Part shown: positions 61,629 through 64,000 of the stretch, piece after piece
Numbering within the stretch: the first letter of the stretch is position 1
Layout: each line of letters opens with the position of its first letter
The notes under the pieces: model-generated
The model's database searches: none
Told to the model about the DNA's origin: nothing
The model's input: only the letters and a program-made list of their open reading frames with translations
Assembly: GCF_026870155.1 (NCBI RefSeq)
Contig: NZ_CP113975.1
Location: forward strand, 992,001 to 1,056,000
Direction of reading: 5' to 3'
Length of the DNA stretch: 64,000 nucleotides
From: Flavobacterium marginilacus
GTDB taxonomy: Bacteria; Bacteroidota; Bacteroidia; Flavobacteriales; Flavobacteriaceae
Translations under genes and position numbers: made by a program

Positions 61629-62725
61629 TGTGCAGGTTTTGAAAAAATATTGGTTATGAAAACATTAATCTGAGTGAATATAAGTATAATTTCGATAATA
61701 GGATACCAATACATTACATCTTTTTCTTTTAATTTTCCAGAAGCAAAGCCAATGACAATCCAAGTAACTAAATATCTAAAGCCGATAAGGCTTAATACTA
61801 ATATCCATTGAAATTGAAAAACCAATAATGCAATTGGTAACAGCAAGAATAATAATTGTGAGCTAAAGAATAGTCCGAGCTGTATTTTGTCGAATGCTTT
61901 ATAATATTTAGCAGTGGCAACATGCCTTCTTTTTTGAATAAACCAATCTTTGTAACTGGTTTTTGGAGTTGAGTATGTAAAGCTGTCAGGTGAAAAACTA
62001 ATACTTGTATTCTCTGAATTTGCAGCTTGGTTGATGAACAAGTCATCATCCCCAGAACGAATCTGAATATGATCTATAAAACCGTTTACATTGAAAAACT
62101 CTTCTTTTTTGTAAGCTAAATTACGGCCCACACCCATATATGGCTTGCCTGTTTTTGCCCATGAAAAATACTGAAGAGCCGTAAGCAGCGTCTCAAAACG
62201 GATTATTTTATTTAGAAAAGAATTATTTATTTTTTCATATCCGCCGTAACCCAAAACAATTGTTTCTTCTTTGGTAAACTGTGCACTCATCGAAGTTATC
62301 CAGTCTTTGGAAGCTGGGTAACAGTCTGCATCTGTAAAGAGAAGATATTCTTTTTTGGCAGCTTTGATTCCTAATGTCAAGGCGTATTTTTTATTTCCCC
62401 AAAAAGCTTCGTTGTTTTTTACTTTAACTAAACGGATATTTGAGTATTGTTTTTCAAATTCTTCAAAAATATCCAAAGTAGTATCGCTCGAAGCATCGTC
62501 AATCAAGACGATTTCGAAGTCGGGATAATTCTGTTCGGCCAATAATGGAATATATTTAGCGACATTTTCCTCTTCGTTTTTGGCGCACACAATTACCGAA
62601 ATTGGAATATTTGTAGGTTTAATTTCCTGTGCTCTGGCAAAAGAAAACTTTGCAAAAACAATGAGATAATAAAAAAGCTGAACAGCAACAACAGCAATAA
62701 AAAAGTATAAAATAATGTTTAGCAT
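61619..62725 (-). CDS. Membrane glycosyltransferase family 2 protein
   Basis: The 368-residue protein has one N-terminal membrane segment, a GT-A domain (PISVIVCAKNEEENV, IVLIDDASSD, YLLFTDADCYP with the DxD-type metal site, and RSGDDDLFINQ) and three C-terminal membrane segments. The Q/RxxRW-like QKRRHVATAKYY follows. It probably transfers a sugar to a membrane-linked acceptor. The sugar is unknown. It is upstream of the sigma factor with an overlap. Confidence 0.88.
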   Translation of the reverse strand: MLNIILYFFIAVVAVQLFYYLIVFAKFSFARAQEIKPTNIPISVIVCAKNEEENVAKYIPLLAEQNYPDFEIVLIDDASSDTTLDIFEEFEKQYSNIRLVKVKNNEAFWGNKKYALTLGIKAAKKEYLLFTDADCYPASKDWITSMSAQFTKEETIVLGYGGYEKINNSFLNKIIRFETLLTALQYFSWAKTGKPYMGVGRNLAYKKEEFFNVNGFIDHIQIRSGDDDLFINQAANSENTSISFSPDSFTYSTPKTSYKDWFIQKRRHVATAKYYKAFDKIQLGLFFSSQLLFLLLPIALLVFQFQWILVLSLIGFRYLVTWIVIGFASGKLKEKDVMYWYPIIEIILIFTQINVFITNIFSKPAHWK

Positions 62726-62798
62726 CTTTTATTTTTTGGCTTTTAAAACGATTACAAATGTAATTAGCAATTGTCAATTATCAATGTAAAATGACTAA

Positions 62799-63413
62799 TT
62801 ACTTTCTCAATTTAGACATTTCTTTTGCTACAGCCTTAGATTGAGGTTTTTCTGTTTTTTTCAATTCCGAAATAATATTAGAATAATTTTTATCATCTCT
62901 ATTTTGTGACATTTTATTTTTGGCCTGTATCTCTTCAATTTTAATTTCAAATGCCACAATGCCTCGTGTCTGCATTATTGTTTTCTTGGATAATTCCGAA
63001 ACTCGGACTGGACATTTGGAGTTTTGTTCGTATTTGTCTACCAATTTCGTTAAAGAATCGATTACTTCATCTCCTTCTATGATTTTGATTTTTCCATAAA
63101 CATGTACTGCTGAATAATTCCAAGTGGGAACATTTTCGTGATCGTACCAAGACGAAGATATGTAAGCGTGAGCTCCTGTAAACACTGCCAAAACTTCATC
63201 GTTTGATTCAAAAGCAGTCCATTGCGGATTTTCTTTTGAAATATGACCGTGCAGAATTTCTTCTCCGTTTTTGTTGTAATCCAATTCTAAGGGAATATGC
63301 GTGGCAAATAATTTCCCATTGGTTTGATTGATGAGAAGTCCAAATGCATTTTCTTTTAGAAATTTTCGAATGGAGTCTTTGTCTTCGTTCTTGAATATAT
63401 CCGGGTTGTACAT
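62799..63413 (-). CDS. PaiB-type FMN-binding protein
   Basis: The 204-residue protein matches the PaiB/FMN-binding negative transcriptional regulator family: MYNPDIFKNEDKDSIRKFL, FGLLINQTNGKLFATHIPLE, ILHGHISKENPQW, VFTGAHAYISSSWYDHENVPTWNYSAVHVYGK. In Bacillus PaiB acts with PaiA, an acetyltransferase. Here a GNAT gene lies 10 bp upstream in the same direction, a parallel arrangement, though that acetyltransferase is not clearly PaiA. The role as regulator is not established. Confidence 0.9.
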   Translation of the reverse strand: MYNPDIFKNEDKDSIRKFLKENAFGLLINQTNGKLFATHIPLELDYNKNGEEILHGHISKENPQWTAFESNDEVLAVFTGAHAYISSSWYDHENVPTWNYSAVHVYGKIKIIEGDEVIDSLTKLVDKYEQNSKCPVRVSELSKKTIMQTRGIVAFEIKIEEIQAKNKMSQNRDDKNYSNIISELKKTEKPQSKAVAKEMSKLRK

Positions 63414-63423
63414 TTTTTAAAAT

Positions 63424-63870
63424 TTAGAGTGTTTTTTGAAAGCAAACAGCATCTAAACGGTTTTCGTATTTGCCGTAGTTAGGTATTTTTCTATAGTTTG
63501 ATTTCAAGTAAAAGGAACAGGCTTCTTGGTTTTTTACACGTGTTTCCAATACTAATTCTTCATAATGCTGCTCTTTTGCTTTCGACTCCAAAAATGATAA
63601 AATGGCTTGTCCGATATTTTTTCCAGGGTATTTGGCAAACATTCGTTTTACTTCTCCAGTTTTTTCAGAAAGCGGTCTAATCGCTCCGCATCCCACAATC
63701 TCAGTGTTTAATGCTGCTATGACAAATACATGTTTTGGATTGTCAGATTTCCAATCTGTAAATGAGTTTTTGCCGTCGCTGCCAAAACGTTCATAAAGAT
63801 TTTGCGATAATTCCTCTATTATTGCGAAAGCTTCGGGGGCATTTGGATCTGAAATTTTGATTGTCAGCAT
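63424..63870 (-). CDS. GNAT-family N-acetyltransferase
   Basis: The 148-residue protein has a GNAT fold: VGCGAIRPLSEKTGEVKRMFAKYPGKNIGQAILSFLESKA with the acetyl-CoA loop variant and LVLETRVKNQEACSFYLKSNYRKIP. Substrate is unknown. The adjoining PaiB-like gene, 10 bp downstream, may form a two-gene unit. Confidence 0.88.
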   Translation of the reverse strand: MLTIKISDPNAPEAFAIIEELSQNLYERFGSDGKNSFTDWKSDNPKHVFVIAALNTEIVGCGAIRPLSEKTGEVKRMFAKYPGKNIGQAILSFLESKAKEQHYEELVLETRVKNQEACSFYLKSNYRKIPNYGKYENRLDAVCFQKTL

Positions 63871-63895
63871 TTTTTTGGACGAAATTTTTTTAGTG

Positions 63896-64000
63896 CTAAA
63901 TTATATTTACTTCCGCTTCAATATGAATGCCGAAGGTTTCAAAAACGGTTTCCTGAACAGTTTTGGAAACATTCAAGATTTCCTGCCCCGTTGCGCCTCC
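63896..64000 (-). CDS. murB: UDP-N-acetylenolpyruvoylglucosamine reductase, C-terminal end only
   Basis: The frame is open across the right edge and ends at 63896. The 34 residues visible include GGATGQEILNVSKTVQETVF and end EAEVNII, the conserved close of MurB (small Gly-rich loop, then a hydrophobic helix, then the final EVNII). MurB reduces UDP-GlcNAc enolpyruvate to UDP-MurNAc for peptidoglycan. The rest of the gene lies outside the window. Confidence 0.82.
   Translation of the reverse strand, partial: GGATGQEILNVSKTVQETVFETFGIHIEAEVNII

Noticed and set aside
62799..63870. PaiA-PaiB regulatory pair
   Set aside because: The GNAT gene lacks features that would make it PaiA, so I describe only a PaiB-like gene beside a GNAT gene.
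1..64000. Prophage, CRISPR, restriction or toxin-antitoxin systems
   Set aside because: No integrase, capsid, Cas, restriction or toxin-antitoxin genes could be recognised, and gene order is largely core.

Overview
The window is a 64-kb chromosomal segment of a Bacteroidetes bacterium, almost certainly Flavobacterium or a close relative. The evidence is the low-GC DNA, PorV/PorQ-family and TonB/HmuY-type surface proteins, Bacteroidetes-type promoters (a TAnnTTTG -7 box ahead of many genes, with no clear Shine-Dalgarno sequences), and a gene content and order typical of Flavobacteriaceae. It is mostly core chromosome. I see no prophage, no CRISPR array and no large defence island. Accessory content is limited to two insertion sequences and a few orphan sensor or membrane proteins.

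Layout. 1-6.6 kb: end of a sugar-transferase gene, a PorV/PorQ-like plus DUF4105 pair, pssA, a membrane-anchored GH25 muramidase, an MFS transporter and a DUF5808 protein. 6.7-12 kb: an envelope operon on the minus strand (kdsD-tatC-AhpD-like gene-lptB) divergent from recQ. 12-19.5 kb: an FAD-dependent oxidoreductase, an exported msrB-msrA pair, then idi, a PTPS-type pterin enzyme, bcp and manA. 19.5-24.7 kb is the most variable part: two identical tRNA-Thr(TGT) genes, an ISL3/ISAon1-type insertion sequence, a stand-alone MASE1 membrane sensor, a lipoprotein and a membrane coiled-coil protein ending in a pYEATS-like domain. 25-36 kb: htpG, a lipocalin/OmpA lipoprotein pair, an orphan ABC ATPase, fabH, cutC, a TonB-dependent receptor and argS. 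36.6-40.4 kb: a probable heme/iron uptake locus (DUF6607 gene divergent from a TonB-dependent receptor and HmuY). 41.7-47 kb: ffh, folD, corA and an IS1182-family element. 47-64 kb: housekeeping genes (rluF, Nif3-like, lpxK, punA, gap, lipA, tonB, an ECF sigma factor, murB end) with a TPR hybrid histidine kinase.

How the genes work together. kdsD, lptB and lpxK all serve lipopolysaccharide assembly, and the first gene and the glycosyltransferase near 62 kb probably serve surface glycans. The 36.6-40.4 kb locus has divergent promoters around a perfect inverted repeat, with a second related copy in the receptor leader. This suggests one repressor (Fur-like is an inference) controlling the receptor, HmuY and the uncharacterised DUF6607 protein. 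MsrA and MsrB both carry export signals, so they probably repair oxidised methionine outside the cytoplasm.

I did not find a clearly new multi-gene system. The best leads are the DUF6607/receptor/HmuY unit with its shared operator, the pYEATS membrane protein, the loss of zinc-binding cysteines in both RecQ and the C4-zinc-ribbon protein, and terminator-like hairpins that resemble the ends of the IS1182 element.
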